DNA from: CAYRML01 sp964425485
Lineage (GTDB): Bacteria > Bacillota > Dehalobacteriia > UBA4068
DNA: 15,404 nucleotides
Direction: 5' to 3'
Assembly (NCBI GenBank): GCA_964425485.1
Contig: CAYRML010000033.1
Span: forward strand, 1 to 15,404
Numbering within the stretch: the first letter of the stretch is position 1; every line of letters begins with the position of its first letter. This document shows positions 4,607 to 13,584 of this stretch, piece by piece. A model generated the notes under the pieces. The model saw only the letters and a program-made list of their open reading frames with translations. It made no database searches and was not told the DNA's origin. Made by a program: the position numbers and the translations under genes.

Positions 4607-7600
4607 TTATAATTTGATCGGGCGGCCATCTTCCAGCATATAAAGCCAGCATTCCTTCACCGGCTGCGCCATCATCCCGGCCACCGCCCTTCTATAATAT
4701 GCTATCTGTTGGCCATAACGCAGCCTCAGCTCTTCAGCGGTGGCTCTTTGGCCACCGCTTTTATAATCCACGATCACCCAGCCATCCTCTTCCAGAAAGA
4801 GCAGATCTATAACGCCCTGCAAAATAATGCGGTCCTCGGCGGCCGCCTGTTTTTGCAATTCTTGTGCCGGCAAAGTATAGATGAAGGGCAGCTCCCGTGC
4901 CACTTGCTTGGCCTGAGCCATTCTTTGCCCTAGCTCGGAGGCAAAAAAGGCATAAAGATGTTCTGCCTTCGCTATTTGCAGCCATTCTACGGGGATAATA
5001 TTACCATCGGCCAATTCTCTCATTTTTTGGCGCAAACTATCAACATCAGCACAGCAAGAAAGTGGCAAATGCTGCAACAGCCAGTGATAAGCCAGCCCTC
5101 TTTCAATCGCACTTTGCTCCTGCTCCGCCTGTGGCGGCTCTTCCAGCAGCATATGGCTCTGTTCCCTAGCCTCCTCTTGATCATAAGCCAATTTCTGCAA
5201 TTGCGTGACCGTGATCTTAGCGGCAAAGCTGCAAGCCCCCTCATAGGCATAACGATAGGATAAAATGCGCTCTACCTGCTCGGCAAAGTCACTAGCTGGC
5301 AAAAGCTGCCCCTCCGGCAGTTGCAATAAAGCCGGTTTTGGCTCTGCTTTGGCCGCATATGGGTATGGTTTTTCGATGCTGATATGCCAATTGTCCGGTA
5401 AATCAGCAGCCAAGGCAGGCTCCGACAGACCACATAGCCGGCGCAAAGGCTGCCCGTTTTGATGATCGAGCAAGGAGCGGACCAGCCAATCCAGCGGGCT
5501 TTTATCGCGATAGATGGCGGAGACAGGCAAAAACCCACGCTCCTCGCTCGTCAAGGCCCATCTATTTTTGGCCGCAGCCGCAGCATTGGGTACGGAGGCC
5601 GTCAAAATTAGCCTCTCTTTGGCTCTGGTCATGGCCACGTAAAGTATGCGTATCTCCTCAGCCATGGCTTGACGGAACAGAGCCTCGCCGATAGCCGCAT
5701 GGGCCAAGGTGGGGTATTTGACGCGTTTGTCGCGCCTAACGATTTTGGGGCCCAGGCCCAAATCCTTATGCCACAGCACATCGTTATTTTTTCCCCTGAG
5801 GTAAAAAGCCGAGCCCAAACCAGCCACGAAAACCACGGGATATTCCAGGCCCTTACTTTTATGGATGCTGATGATCGGTACGGCATCCTCATCCTCTGCC
5901 GCCTCTTGGCGGAAGGAGTTCTCATCGGCTTTGGCCTTGGCATCATCAATAAAGCGCAGAAAATGCAGCAATCCCTTGAAGGATGTCTTTTCATATTCCA
6001 CAGCCCGCCCATAAAAGGATTGCAGATTGGCCTGCCGCAGCTGCCCTTCGGGCAAAGCCCCGGCCAGATGGTATAAGCCCGTATCCTCATATATCTGTCT
6101 GATCAGGCGGGATACCCCCATATGGCCGCTTTGACGCCGCCACTTGGCCAGTAAATGCAAAAACCGCTCTGCCTTTAGCGAAAGCTCAGCATCCTCAGTA
6201 GATAAAGCCGCCTGCTGCAAAGACTGATAGAGGCTTTGCTGCTCTCCCAGGCGCAGATTCAGCAGCTGATCCAAATCTAGACCCACCAGCGGCGAGCGTA
6301 GGACGGCAGCCAGCGGAATATCCTGCACAGGATTATCCACCAAGCGCAAAAGCGAGATCATAAGACTGACCTCCGCCGCTTCCAGATAGCTTTGTCCTAT
6401 GGCGGAAAGCGTAGGGATGCCCATGTCAAGCAACGTCTCTGCCAACTGAGCCTGGCGGCTCCGCAGCGAGCGCAGGAGGATGACCATATCCTTAAAAGCA
6501 TAGCCCTCCTCATTCAGCTGCAAAATCTGTCGGCCGATGAAGGCAGCCTCTTTTTGCCAAGAGTTCAGACCTTCTATCTCTGCCGATTCCATAGGCTCGG
6601 CAGCGGGCAGCTCTTCCTCTGATTCCGCAGCATCCGCCTCCTCTGGAGCATTATCAAGGATATAAAGGCTGGCAGGAGGGCCAACAGCCTCTTTGTCGCT
6701 ATATAAAAACACCGATTCATCATAGTCCAGACCGGCCGATTCTCTGCTCATCAGGCGGCCGAACACATCATTTATGCCTCGCAAAAGCTGCGGCCTGCTG
6801 CGGAAATTTTGATTAAGCTCCACCCGCCGGCCGCCATGCTCTTGGCCAAAAGCCAAATACTTAGCCAAAAACAGCTGGGGCTCCGCCAGTCGGAAGCCAT
6901 AGATGCTCTGCTTGATATCGCCCACTACGAACATATTATGGCCGCGCGATAAAAGCTGCAAAATGGTTTCCTGTACGCCATTGATGTCCTGATATTCATC
7001 AACCAATATTTCCTGAAAGCGGTTTTGCAGCCCCGCTTGCAGGCCATTACTCTCATCTTCCAACAGAGCCAGGCACATATGCTCCATGTCATTGAAGTCG
7101 ATCAAATTTTTCTTGCGTTTGGCCCGCTCATAACAAAGATTAAAATCACTAATCAGCTGCGCCAACTCCCGCATCAAGGGGGCGGCTAAGCGCAAATCTT
7201 GCAGAAAATCATCAACAGGGCGCCGACATAGCTCTTGCTGCCAGTTGCCAACCAACTTTTTGCTTTGTCTGCGTAATTTTTGTATATCTTCTTTTTGCTC
7301 CTTATGTTCTTTGATGCCGCGCGGCAAAGGGCCAAACTGCATAGCCGCCAGTTTTTCCATCATTTTTTGCAAAGAAGCATCTTCCAGATCAAGCATCTGC
7401 AAACTATCAGCTTCCGTCTGCAAACTATCGGCCCAAGGTAAAAGCGCCTCCTCCATAGCGGCGATGCTGATGGCTTGCTGCAAAAAGCTGCCCGCCAGGC
7501 GCAAATCACTCTTTACCTGCTCCAGCAATACGCCACTCCAAGGATAATCATCAAGGCCGGAGCAATTTTCAAACAGAGCCACGGCCTCTTGCAGCCATTG

Positions 7601-8170
7601 TTGCGGATGCGGCTGGCTGCGGCTGAATTCATAGAGCTCCAGTATGATCTCCATCAACCGTGAATCATCCTTGACACCGCCATAAGCATCGGCCAAAAGC
7701 GGCAACAGCTGATCATTTTCCTCATAACGCTGCTCTAAAAATTTTTCTAAAGTTTGCCTCAACAACAAGCCTTGTTCCAGCTCACCCGCCACTCGGAAAG
7801 AGGCGTCCAGGCCTAAAGCACAGAAGTTGCGGCGGATCAGATCAAGGCAAAAGGAATGGATGGTAGTTATTTGGGCCTGCGGCAATAAAGATAATTGACG
7901 CAGCAAATGCTTATTATGGGGATCTTGCCGGCAAGCGCTGCTGAGGGCAGCGGCAACCTTTTGCCGCATCTCAGCCGCCGCCGCATTGGTAAATGTTACC
8001 ACCAGCAGATTCTCTAAATCCAGCGGCTCCTGTTCTGCCAGCAGCTTGCGGATGATGCGTTCCACCAAAACCGCAGTTTTGCCGGAGCCGGCGCCGGCCG
8101 CTACCAGCAGATTACAGCCCCTTTCCTCGATAGCCCTTTGCTGCTCCAAAGTCCAGACTATCTTACTCAT
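4607..8170 (-). CDS. addA: ATP-dependent helicase/nuclease subunit A (AddA)
   Basis: AddA is the helicase-nuclease subunit of AddAB, which resects double-strand breaks up to a Chi site and supports RecA loading. The protein has about 1187 residues, close to the family norm of about 1200. UvrD-like superfamily 1 motifs are in order: Walker A AAGAGSGKT near 25-33, Walker B VDEYQDI near 390, DIKQSIYGFR near 420, NFRSRP near 454, HKSKGLEYP near 768 and VAMTRAKERL near 844. The RecB-family nuclease has GVIDLLF near 1119 and VDYKSG near 1136. An acidic Glu/Ala-rich linker lies near 505-535. I prefer ATG 8168-8170 (8 nt overlap with addB), preceded by GGGGGGTGAGC. An in-frame GTG at 8171-8173 is an alternative. 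Co-translation with addB is likely. Confidence 0.95.
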   Translation of the reverse strand: MSKIVWTLEQQRAIEERGCNLLVAAGAGSGKTAVLVERIIRKLLAEQEPLDLENLLVVTFTNAAAAEMRQKVAAALSSACRQDPHNKHLLRQLSLLPQAQITTIHSFCLDLIRRNFCALGLDASFRVAGELEQGLLLRQTLEKFLEQRYEENDQLLPLLADAYGGVKDDSRLMEIILELYEFSRSQPHPQQWLQEAVALFENCSGLDDYPWSGVLLEQVKSDLRLAGSFLQQAISIAAMEEALLPWADSLQTEADSLQMLDLEDASLQKMMEKLAAMQFGPLPRGIKEHKEQKEDIQKLRRQSKKLVGNWQQELCRRPVDDFLQDLRLAAPLMRELAQLISDFNLCYERAKRKKNLIDFNDMEHMCLALLEDESNGLQAGLQNRFQEILVDEYQDINGVQETILQLLSRGHNMFVVGDIKQSIYGFRLAEPQLFLAKYLAFGQEHGGRRVELNQNFRSRPQLLRGINDVFGRLMSRESAGLDYDESVFLYSDKEAVGPPASLYILDNAPEEADAAESEEELPAAEPMESAEIEGLNSWQKEAAFIGRQILQLNEEGYAFKDMVILLRSLRSRQAQLAETLLDMGIPTLSAIGQSYLEAAEVSLMISLLRLVDNPVQDIPLAAVLRSPLVGLDLDQLLNLRLGEQQSLYQSLQQAALSTEDAELSLKAERFLHLLAKWRRQSGHMGVSRLIRQIYEDTGLYHLAGALPEGQLRQANLQSFYGRAVEYEKTSFKGLLHFLRFIDDAKAKADENSFRQEAAEDEDAVPIISIHKSKGLEYPVVFVAGLGSAFYLRGKNNDVLWHKDLGLGPKIVRRDKRVKYPTLAHAAIGEALFRQAMAEEIRILYVAMTRAKERLILTASVPNAAAAAKNRWALTSEERGFLPVSAIYRDKSPLDWLVRSLLDHQNGQPLRRLCGLSEPALAADLPDNWHISIEKPYPYAAKAEPKPALLQLPEGQLLPASDFAEQVERILSYRYAYEGACSFAAKITVTQLQKLAYDQEEAREQSHMLLEEPPQAEQEQSAIERGLAYHWLLQHLPLSCCADVDSLRQKMRELADGNIIPVEWLQIAKAEHLYAFFASELGQRMAQAKQVARELPFIYTLPAQELQKQAAAEDRIILQGVIDLLFLEEDGWVIVDYKSGGQRATAEELRLRYGQQIAYYRRAVAGMMAQPVKECWLYMLEDGRPIKL

Positions 8171-11100
8171 CACCGCTCACCCCCCGGCTCAAAGATTGCC
8201 AGATATCCTCCTCTGATACAGGCTGCAGCTGCTCCTTTTTAGTCATCAGCTGCAAGTCGAAACCGCAAAAATCCCGATAATCGCAGTAAGAGCAGGTAGA
8301 AAAATTGCCCATACCTTGCGGGGAAGCCGCAATCAGCCCCTCCAGCATGGTAGAGGCCGTCTGGCGCAAAATACCCAGCAAATGTTCACGCAAAAGAGAT
8401 AATTGCTCACTACTGATACCAGCGGAATTGGCCCAAAAACTACCGTCCGCCTTCATGGCCACAGGAATGAGGGCGGAATGGCCGTCGCAATCTTGATCGG
8501 CCAAAAGCACGGCCTCCGCGTCTTTAACAGAGATACCGGCAAGCCGCAGTCCGCAGAGATTGCGCTCTTCCTCCTTGGCTAAATCTGATAAAGAGATATT
8601 GCTCATATCATCACGCACAAAAGAATAATAGAGGCCTGCCCCGGCCGCCGCCTGCTCTGGCACGCGAAAATAGCTGCTGTTATCCAACACCAACTGCAAA
8701 TAAAGCAAAAGCTGCAATTTCAGCCCTTGAAAAATGTCCCGCACCGAGACGCTTTGCTGACCCGTCTTATAATCTACTACTCTAAACCAGGTTTTTTCCT
8801 CCCCAACTGCCATATCAACCCGGTCAATCTGGCCATGGATTTCCAAGCATCGCCCATCCGCCAAAGGGATTTTGAGGGCCGGCAAAACGCCATCGCCGCC
8901 AAATTTTATCTCCCAGGCTATGGGGCGGAAGCTGCCTTTTTTCATATGTTGGGCCCATAGCAGCAGGGTGATTTTCAGTGTATTTTTTATCCGCTGCGCC
9001 AAATAGGCATAGCGGGCATTGGAGGCCAGTATATTGCCTAAAAAGCGCGGCAACAGCGGCTGCATCGCCTCATCCACCAACCGCTCGGCCTTGGCTTCAT
9101 CAATCTCGCGCCAATCAATCTTTTCCGCCTCTATGCGCTGCCCGATCACAGATAGCACTTCATGAAAAAGCTGGCCCCTATCCAAAGCATTCAGCTCGTA
9201 CACAGGCCGCTTGTGCAACTTGAGGCTATAGGTGGCAAAATAGGAGAGCGGGCAGGCACGGAACTTTTCCAAACGGGAGACGCTGGAGCGTAAATTTTTG
9301 CCAAAAAGATGTTCGATATGCCTTCTTTGCAGCCGATGCTGTGGCGGCGCAAAACGCAATCCCTGCATGACCGTCTGCATGAGTTCCCTCATCTCATCAT
9401 TTTTCATATAGTAATTATATACATCACGCCAATAAGCCGGCATATTTTGTCCAGCGGTCTGGGCGGAAAGTTGTTTAGCCAGCTCTGCTACGGTACCGAT
9501 GCCGCCGGTGACAGAATTCAGTCCCTCATCCCGACCGTACATCTGCGTGGTTAGATGCGGAAACAGCTGCCGCAGCCGCTCTACAGCCAAGGAGGGCTTT
9601 TCCTCCTGGCCGGCCTCATCCTGCAAACAATAGCTGAGGCAGAGCTTTTCTTTGGCCCTAGTCAAGGCCACATAGAGTAAATAATTCTCCTCCAATTGAC
9701 GGCTATTGGCGGCCGGGGCCAGATCCAATCCGGCCTCGGCCAAATCCAACCTGTCCTGCGTCGAGAAAAGGCCGTCCTGCATGATTTTAGCAGGCAGCTT
9801 GCCTTCATTGGCACCCAGTACAAAAGCAACTTTAATATCGGGATTGCGGCTGCGATCCAAGGAAGCGACAAAGACCTCATCCAAGCCGGGTGGAACCACA
9901 GAAAGCTGCATAGCGGACAAGGCCGCATCGAAAACGGCGCAAATATCCTCAGCCGGCCATCTTTCTTCAGCCAGAAAATCTTTGACCTCCCGCAATAAAT
10001 CCGTAACCTTCTGCCACACTTGCTTATATACGGAAGCCTGCTCCGCATCCCCCTCGGCCAGAGCATCCTCTTGCCATTGCTGCAATTTTTGCGGCACTTG
10101 CAGCTCATAGAGAAATTGCGTCAGAGCATCAGCCACATCGGCCAAAGAAGGCATGCCGCTCAGCACCCGGCATAATTTGCTCAAAGCCGCTGCCCCTTGC
10201 CGCCTCAAATCATTAAGCTCCTGCAAAGCCTGCTCTTTTTGCTGCCCGTCCAGATCCGCTGCCACCAAGGCCTGCGGATAATAGTTCCAATCCTTGTCTG
10301 AGAGCCAATGATAATGCCGAATACCGGCCGCCAGACAATAATTTTCCAGCTCATCCGCCTCCGTTAAGGATAAGGGAGCCAACGGGTTCTTGAAATAGCG
10401 GAACAAAGGCCCATAATGCCAACCCTCGACCACTACATCCAAGGCTGCGCGCAGTAATTCGATCAGCGGATCATATAAAAGCGTCTTTTTCATATCCACA
10501 AAAAAGGGAATATGTAAATCAGTAAAAACCTCTTCCAGCAATTGCTTATAAGGCGTGATATCGCGGGCAATAATGCTGATATCACGATAGCGTAGCCCTT
10601 CATCCCGTACCAAAGATAAAATTTGCCGAGCGATACCGGCTATCTCCTGCCGCGGATTGAGAGCAGAGGTCAGCGTAATATGTTTAGGTTTCTCTGACCA
10701 AACATCAGTTCCCGTAATGGGGAAAAATTCTCTTTCTATAAAAGCAAGTTCATCATTGTGGACAAAGCGGCCCTGATCCCCAGCTAAAAACAAGGGCTCC
10801 TCCCAAGCGACACCGGCTTTTTGCCCTAAATCGAGCAGTTTCTGCCTGGTTTTAGCTAAAGTATAAAAAAGATCTGCCTCATGCAAAGATGGCCCGGCCG
10901 CCTCTTGATCTAAGGTCAGGGCTATCTCTACTTTAGCCGCCTGTTTCATGAGAGCAGCGATGACCTGAGACTCCCGCGGCGTAAAATCGCTGAACCCATC
11001 AATCAGTATATGGCTGCCGGCCAAAAAGCCGTCTTTTTCTATGGTCTCGGCCAAAAAAGTAAGATCATCCTCGCTGTCCGCATAGTCCGACCCACAAAGC

Positions 11101-11606
11101 TGCCGAAAATCCCCATAAATCAAGCTAAGGTCCGCCAATTTATCAGCTAAAGACGGCGATAGGTTTTTCCCATTTACCAAAATATTTTGTAAATCCGCCG
11201 GTCCTATATCATAAATTTTAAGTTCCGTCAAGGCCTGTAAAAGCGTAGCCGTAAAACCGACTTGCCGCATGGCGGTACTGAAAAAGCGCAGATCCCCCTG
11301 CCTATCCCGCAAAATTTTACCAAGCAGCATCTTTCTGGCTGTTTCCGAAAGATGGCCGGTCTTTAAAGCCGGCCTCATTTCTTTGGCCCGATAAGCAAGG
11401 CGGCGGAAACTTGTGATTTGTCCGCGGCAAAATCCCGGCTGGGAAAATTCAGCCGCCAGCGCCTTTTCCGTAATAAAAGTAGATTGCACCGGTACCAAAA
11501 GCAAAATAGGATCATCTAATGGCTGACGCTGCGCCTCGGCTAATTTTTGCAGACAATAATGAGTTTTGCCGCTACCGGCCCTACCAAAAATAAATCGGCA
11601 AACCAT
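8163..11606 (-). CDS. addB: ATP-dependent helicase/nuclease subunit B (AddB)
   Basis: AddB is the second nuclease subunit of AddAB; it cuts the opposite strand and takes part in Chi recognition. The protein has 1147 residues, typical of the family. It opens with a Walker A, GRAGSGKT (8-15), followed by a degenerate helicase core with TRAKEKL in the middle. The C-terminal nuclease shows GQIDRVD near 929 and VVDYKTG near 944. The Fe-S cluster cysteines are one in RACPLSYF near 784 and three in CSYCDYRDFC near 1100. This makes the enzyme a two-nuclease AddAB, as in Bacillus subtilis, unlike RecBCD. The start has AAGGAG 8 nt upstream. Its stop overlaps the addA start, so the two form one operon. 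Promoter elements upstream are weak. Confidence 0.95.
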   Translation of the reverse strand: MVCRFIFGRAGSGKTHYCLQKLAEAQRQPLDDPILLLVPVQSTFITEKALAAEFSQPGFCRGQITSFRRLAYRAKEMRPALKTGHLSETARKMLLGKILRDRQGDLRFFSTAMRQVGFTATLLQALTELKIYDIGPADLQNILVNGKNLSPSLADKLADLSLIYGDFRQLCGSDYADSEDDLTFLAETIEKDGFLAGSHILIDGFSDFTPRESQVIAALMKQAAKVEIALTLDQEAAGPSLHEADLFYTLAKTRQKLLDLGQKAGVAWEEPLFLAGDQGRFVHNDELAFIEREFFPITGTDVWSEKPKHITLTSALNPRQEIAGIARQILSLVRDEGLRYRDISIIARDITPYKQLLEEVFTDLHIPFFVDMKKTLLYDPLIELLRAALDVVVEGWHYGPLFRYFKNPLAPLSLTEADELENYCLAAGIRHYHWLSDKDWNYYPQALVAADLDGQQKEQALQELNDLRRQGAAALSKLCRVLSGMPSLADVADALTQFLYELQVPQKLQQWQEDALAEGDAEQASVYKQVWQKVTDLLREVKDFLAEERWPAEDICAVFDAALSAMQLSVVPPGLDEVFVASLDRSRNPDIKVAFVLGANEGKLPAKIMQDGLFSTQDRLDLAEAGLDLAPAANSRQLEENYLLYVALTRAKEKLCLSYCLQDEAGQEEKPSLAVERLRQLFPHLTTQMYGRDEGLNSVTGGIGTVAELAKQLSAQTAGQNMPAYWRDVYNYYMKNDEMRELMQTVMQGLRFAPPQHRLQRRHIEHLFGKNLRSSVSRLEKFRACPLSYFATYSLKLHKRPVYELNALDRGQLFHEVLSVIGQRIEAEKIDWREIDEAKAERLVDEAMQPLLPRFLGNILASNARYAYLAQRIKNTLKITLLLWAQHMKKGSFRPIAWEIKFGGDGVLPALKIPLADGRCLEIHGQIDRVDMAVGEEKTWFRVVDYKTGQQSVSVRDIFQGLKLQLLLYLQLVLDNSSYFRVPEQAAAGAGLYYSFVRDDMSNISLSDLAKEEERNLCGLRLAGISVKDAEAVLLADQDCDGHSALIPVAMKADGSFWANSAGISSEQLSLLREHLLGILRQTASTMLEGLIAASPQGMGNFSTCSYCDYRDFCGFDLQLMTKKEQLQPVSEEDIWQSLSRGVSGDE

Positions 11607-11633
11607 AATCTAGTCTCCTTATAAAAAAGATAC

Positions 11634-11639
11634 ATTATA
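11634..11639 (-). promoter_or_regulatory. Possible -10 box for addB
   Basis: The minus strand has TATAAT 28 nt before the addB ATG and another TATTAT-like box further upstream, in an AT-rich stretch between the preceding terminator and the gene. No convincing -35 is present, so this is only a candidate. Confidence 0.35.
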
Positions 11640-11681
11640 TTTCTCTTTTGTTATAATACTTTCCTGTTAGCAAAAAGCATC

Positions 11682-11699
11682 TGTCCCATAAATGGGACA
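11682..11699. repeat. 18-bp perfect palindrome upstream of addB
   Basis: TGTCCCAT and ATGGGACA form 8-nt arms around a 2-nt centre, about 76-93 nt upstream of the addB start and beyond the terminator of the preceding gene. It does not match the Gram-positive LexA box (GAAC-N4-GTTC). It could be an operator or a small RNA hairpin; no T-run follows it on either strand. Confidence 0.5.
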
Positions 11700-11701
11700 A
11701 C

Positions 11702-11730
11702 AAAAAGACCTCGCCGGGCGAGGTCTTTTT
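11702..11730. terminator. Intrinsic terminator after the PHP phosphatase gene
   Basis: A 13-bp perfect stem AAAAAGACCTCGC/GCGAGGTCTTTTT (11702-11714 with 11718-11730, loop CGG), with a T-tract on both strands. It starts at the very end of the minus-strand PHP gene and touches its stop codon. It should insulate addB from readthrough. Confidence 0.88.
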
Positions 11731-12527
11731 CAAAGCGGCAGTTGCCGCAATTTTCTTTTTTCAAATAAGCTGATATACTTAAAGCCGGCCTCTTTGATAT
11801 ATTCATAGCCCTTATCAATGTCCCGGCAAATGCTCTGCTGCCAATGGGCATCGGAACCACAGGTGATGATTTCGCCGCCCAGCTGGCGATAGCGGCAGAG
11901 TATACTTTTGATGGGATGCAGCTCTGAGAGGTCATAACGCAGGGCCGCCGTATTGACCTCTATGCCCTTACCCAAAGTGATAAGAGTCAGCAACAGGGCA
12001 TCAATATCCTCTTTATACTCCTCATAACTAATATCTCGATAATCGGCCTTCAGGCCGCGCCGCAGCAAATCTAAATGCCCCAATACATCAAAACAATGTA
12101 CTTTTTCTATCAGCTGGCGCAAACCCAGAAAATATTCATGCCAGCATTGATCCTTGCTTTTGCCGCGCGCAAACTCCTCATTATGCAGGCAGAAGCCATG
12201 CATAGAATGGGAAGAACCAATAATAAAATCCCATTCTGCCACCTGGCAGATCTTTTGTGCTTTTTCGCCGCAATCCGGCTGTAAACCCATCTCTATACCC
12301 ATGCCGATCTGCAAATCTGGATAAGCCTTGCGGGCCGCTTGGACGGCCAGAACATATTGCGGAAAATCCGGCATTATATCTTCATCATAAAGGCCGGCAA
12401 ATTCGACATGCTCCGTCAAAGTCAGTCCGGCCATGCCCATTTGCTGGGCTGTGCTGCAAATCTTGTCTATAGATACCACACCGTCAAAAGAATGCTCGCT
12501 GTGGATATGATAATCATAATATTTCAT
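11730..12527 (-). CDS. PHP-domain histidinol-phosphatase family protein (HisJ/HisK-like)
   Basis: This is a 265-residue PHP-fold metallo-phosphoesterase. Metal-binding residues seen: H7 and H9 (DYHIHSEHS), E39 and H40 (LTEHVEF), E79 (GIEMG), H107 (GSSHSMHG), H151 and D153 (GHLDLLRR), and D226 and H228 (GSDAH). This set and the order of blocks match the HisJ/HisK histidinol-phosphatase family, which dephosphorylates histidinol phosphate in the eighth step of histidine synthesis using a trinuclear metal centre. AGGAG lies 8 nt before the ATG. No other histidine gene is nearby, so the substrate could differ; PHP-family phosphatases include enzymes with other phosphomonoester substrates. It follows the DUF362 gene by 118 nt with no terminator seen between them, and ends at a strong terminator. 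The family is sure, the substrate likely but unproven. Confidence 0.85.
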   Translation of the reverse strand: MKYYDYHIHSEHSFDGVVSIDKICSTAQQMGMAGLTLTEHVEFAGLYDEDIMPDFPQYVLAVQAARKAYPDLQIGMGIEMGLQPDCGEKAQKICQVAEWDFIIGSSHSMHGFCLHNEEFARGKSKDQCWHEYFLGLRQLIEKVHCFDVLGHLDLLRRGLKADYRDISYEEYKEDIDALLLTLITLGKGIEVNTAALRYDLSELHPIKSILCRYRQLGGEIITCGSDAHWQQSICRDIDKGYEYIKEAGFKYISLFEKRKLRQLPL

Positions 12528-12564
12528 GAAAAAGCTCCTGTTGTCAGCTTATGCTGTATTCTTT

Positions 12565-12570
12565 ATTATA
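12565..12570 (-). promoter_or_regulatory. Possible -10 box for the PHP gene
   Basis: The minus strand has TATAAT 37 nt before the ATG of the PHP gene, in a 118-nt gap after the DUF362 gene. No good -35 is visible at 16-18 nt, so the gene may instead be read from the DUF362 promoter. Confidence 0.35.
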
Positions 12571-12645
12571 TCTAAACCAGCCCTGGCAGCTGTGATTTAT
12601 AACCTTTGCTTTAAAACAAAACCGTCGGCATATATTTTCTTTGGC

Positions 12646-13473
12646 TCATTTTTTCATCAGAGGGCTCAAATCATCGCCAAAAATTGTGATGTTCAGCGGC
12701 TGAGCACTGGCCAGACCATACTGCTCAGCTAATTGCAAATATTCTATATTGGCCGGCGAAATTCCTAAGACAGAGGCAGCAATGGTATCTATGGCTACTA
12801 TATCGGCCCCAACCAGCAACATACCCAATTGTCGTTTTTGGCCACGTTCATGGATAATGCCGCCATCCATAATAGTAAGATCGGGATTGAGTAAATTTGC
12901 CAAATCAAACAGTGTGCGGTTCAAATCTCCTTTTTGCAGACGCTCTTTTTCCTCATCCGCAACCATACCCAGCAAATTGGCGGTGGCTCCATGAAAAACC
13001 CCATCCTCATCCAGGCGCAGCTTGGGCAAATTAATGACCACGTCGGCCAGCAAAATATCACGATAGACCTTGATCTGGTCAATAACCAAAGCCTGAGGGA
13101 TGGTTCGTAAAACCGTAGCAGTATCTTTAAGGTCGCAGAGCAGGGAGCCGCTGGCCTCGCACAAATAATCATAGCCATTGAGGCAGAAATTCTCACAAGT
13201 GTCCATACCAACGGCAGCTGATTCCGCGACCGTGACACTGGCAGCTCCTGATTCAAAAGCAAGTTCGATAACAGCTTGCACCAGCTGAGGATCAGTAATA
13301 AGGCCCTCTTCGGCCAGACCGCAATTAGCCAGATCCGGCTTCAAAAGAACCTTATCTCCGGGCATAATAAAAACACCGACGCCGCCAAAAGGGGCCAGCA
13401 TTTTGCCTAATTCGGCCTTAATATCATCCTTATCTGCAGTTGAGGGCATATGCCAAGCACTTACAATACCCAT
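12646..13473 (-). CDS. DUF362 domain-containing protein, ferredoxin-less form
   Basis: This is a 275-residue protein of the DUF362 family. Conserved blocks seen: GDKVLLKPDLANCG near 39-52, ITDPQLVQAVIELAFESGA near 59-77, VTVAESAA, ADVVINLPKLRLDEDG followed by HGATANLLGMV (the family's NLPK...K/ANL-G core), and GADIVAIDTIAASVLG. Many DUF362 proteins carry a C-terminal 2x[4Fe-4S] ferredoxin domain. Here there is no CxxCxxC motif and the protein ends just after the core, so this is the short form. The function of the family is not settled. AGGAGG sits 6 nt before the ATG, and an extended -10 box lies about 30 nt upstream. No signal peptide or membrane segment is evident. The family call is firm, the function unknown. 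Confidence 0.85.
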   Translation of the reverse strand: MGIVSAWHMPSTADKDDIKAELGKMLAPFGGVGVFIMPGDKVLLKPDLANCGLAEEGLITDPQLVQAVIELAFESGAASVTVAESAAVGMDTCENFCLNGYDYLCEASGSLLCDLKDTATVLRTIPQALVIDQIKVYRDILLADVVINLPKLRLDEDGVFHGATANLLGMVADEEKERLQKGDLNRTLFDLANLLNPDLTIMDGGIIHERGQKRQLGMLLVGADIVAIDTIAASVLGISPANIEYLQLAEQYGLASAQPLNITIFGDDLSPLMKK

Positions 13474-13502
13474 AACCAGCCTCCTATGCTATTATAAAAG
13501 TT

Positions 13503-13511
13503 ATTATAGCA
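13503..13511 (-). promoter_or_regulatory. Extended -10 promoter box for the DUF362 gene
   Basis: The minus strand reads TGCTATAAT, a perfect extended -10, 30 nt before the ATG. A second TATAAT follows 12 nt downstream and lies closer to the AGGAGG. No clear -35 is visible; the -35 zone falls in the T-tract of the ppdK terminator. Confidence 0.5.
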
Positions 13512-13526
13512 CAAATAGAGCATAAA

Positions 13527-13558
13527 AAAAACCTGTCACCGCTTGATGACAGGTTTTT
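13527..13558 (-). terminator. Intrinsic terminator of ppdK
   Basis: A 12-bp perfect stem AAAAACCTGTCA/TGACAGGTTTTT (13527-13538 with 13547-13558, 8-nt loop) is followed on the minus strand by a T-tract of eight. It lies 27 nt after the ppdK stop and separates it from the DUF362 gene. Confidence 0.88.
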
Positions 13559-13584
13559 AAGTTTTTCAACAAATTTAGCCGAAA

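Noticed and set aside
5669..6076. Plus-strand frame within addA
   Set aside because: It is antisense to conserved helicase motifs V and VI of AddA, with no start signal or recognisable domain.
4607..11606. A possible new defence system built around a UvrD-like helicase and a RecB-like nuclease
   Set aside because: Both proteins match housekeeping AddA and AddB in length, motif order and Fe-S cysteines, and the neighbours are metabolic genes rather than defence genes.
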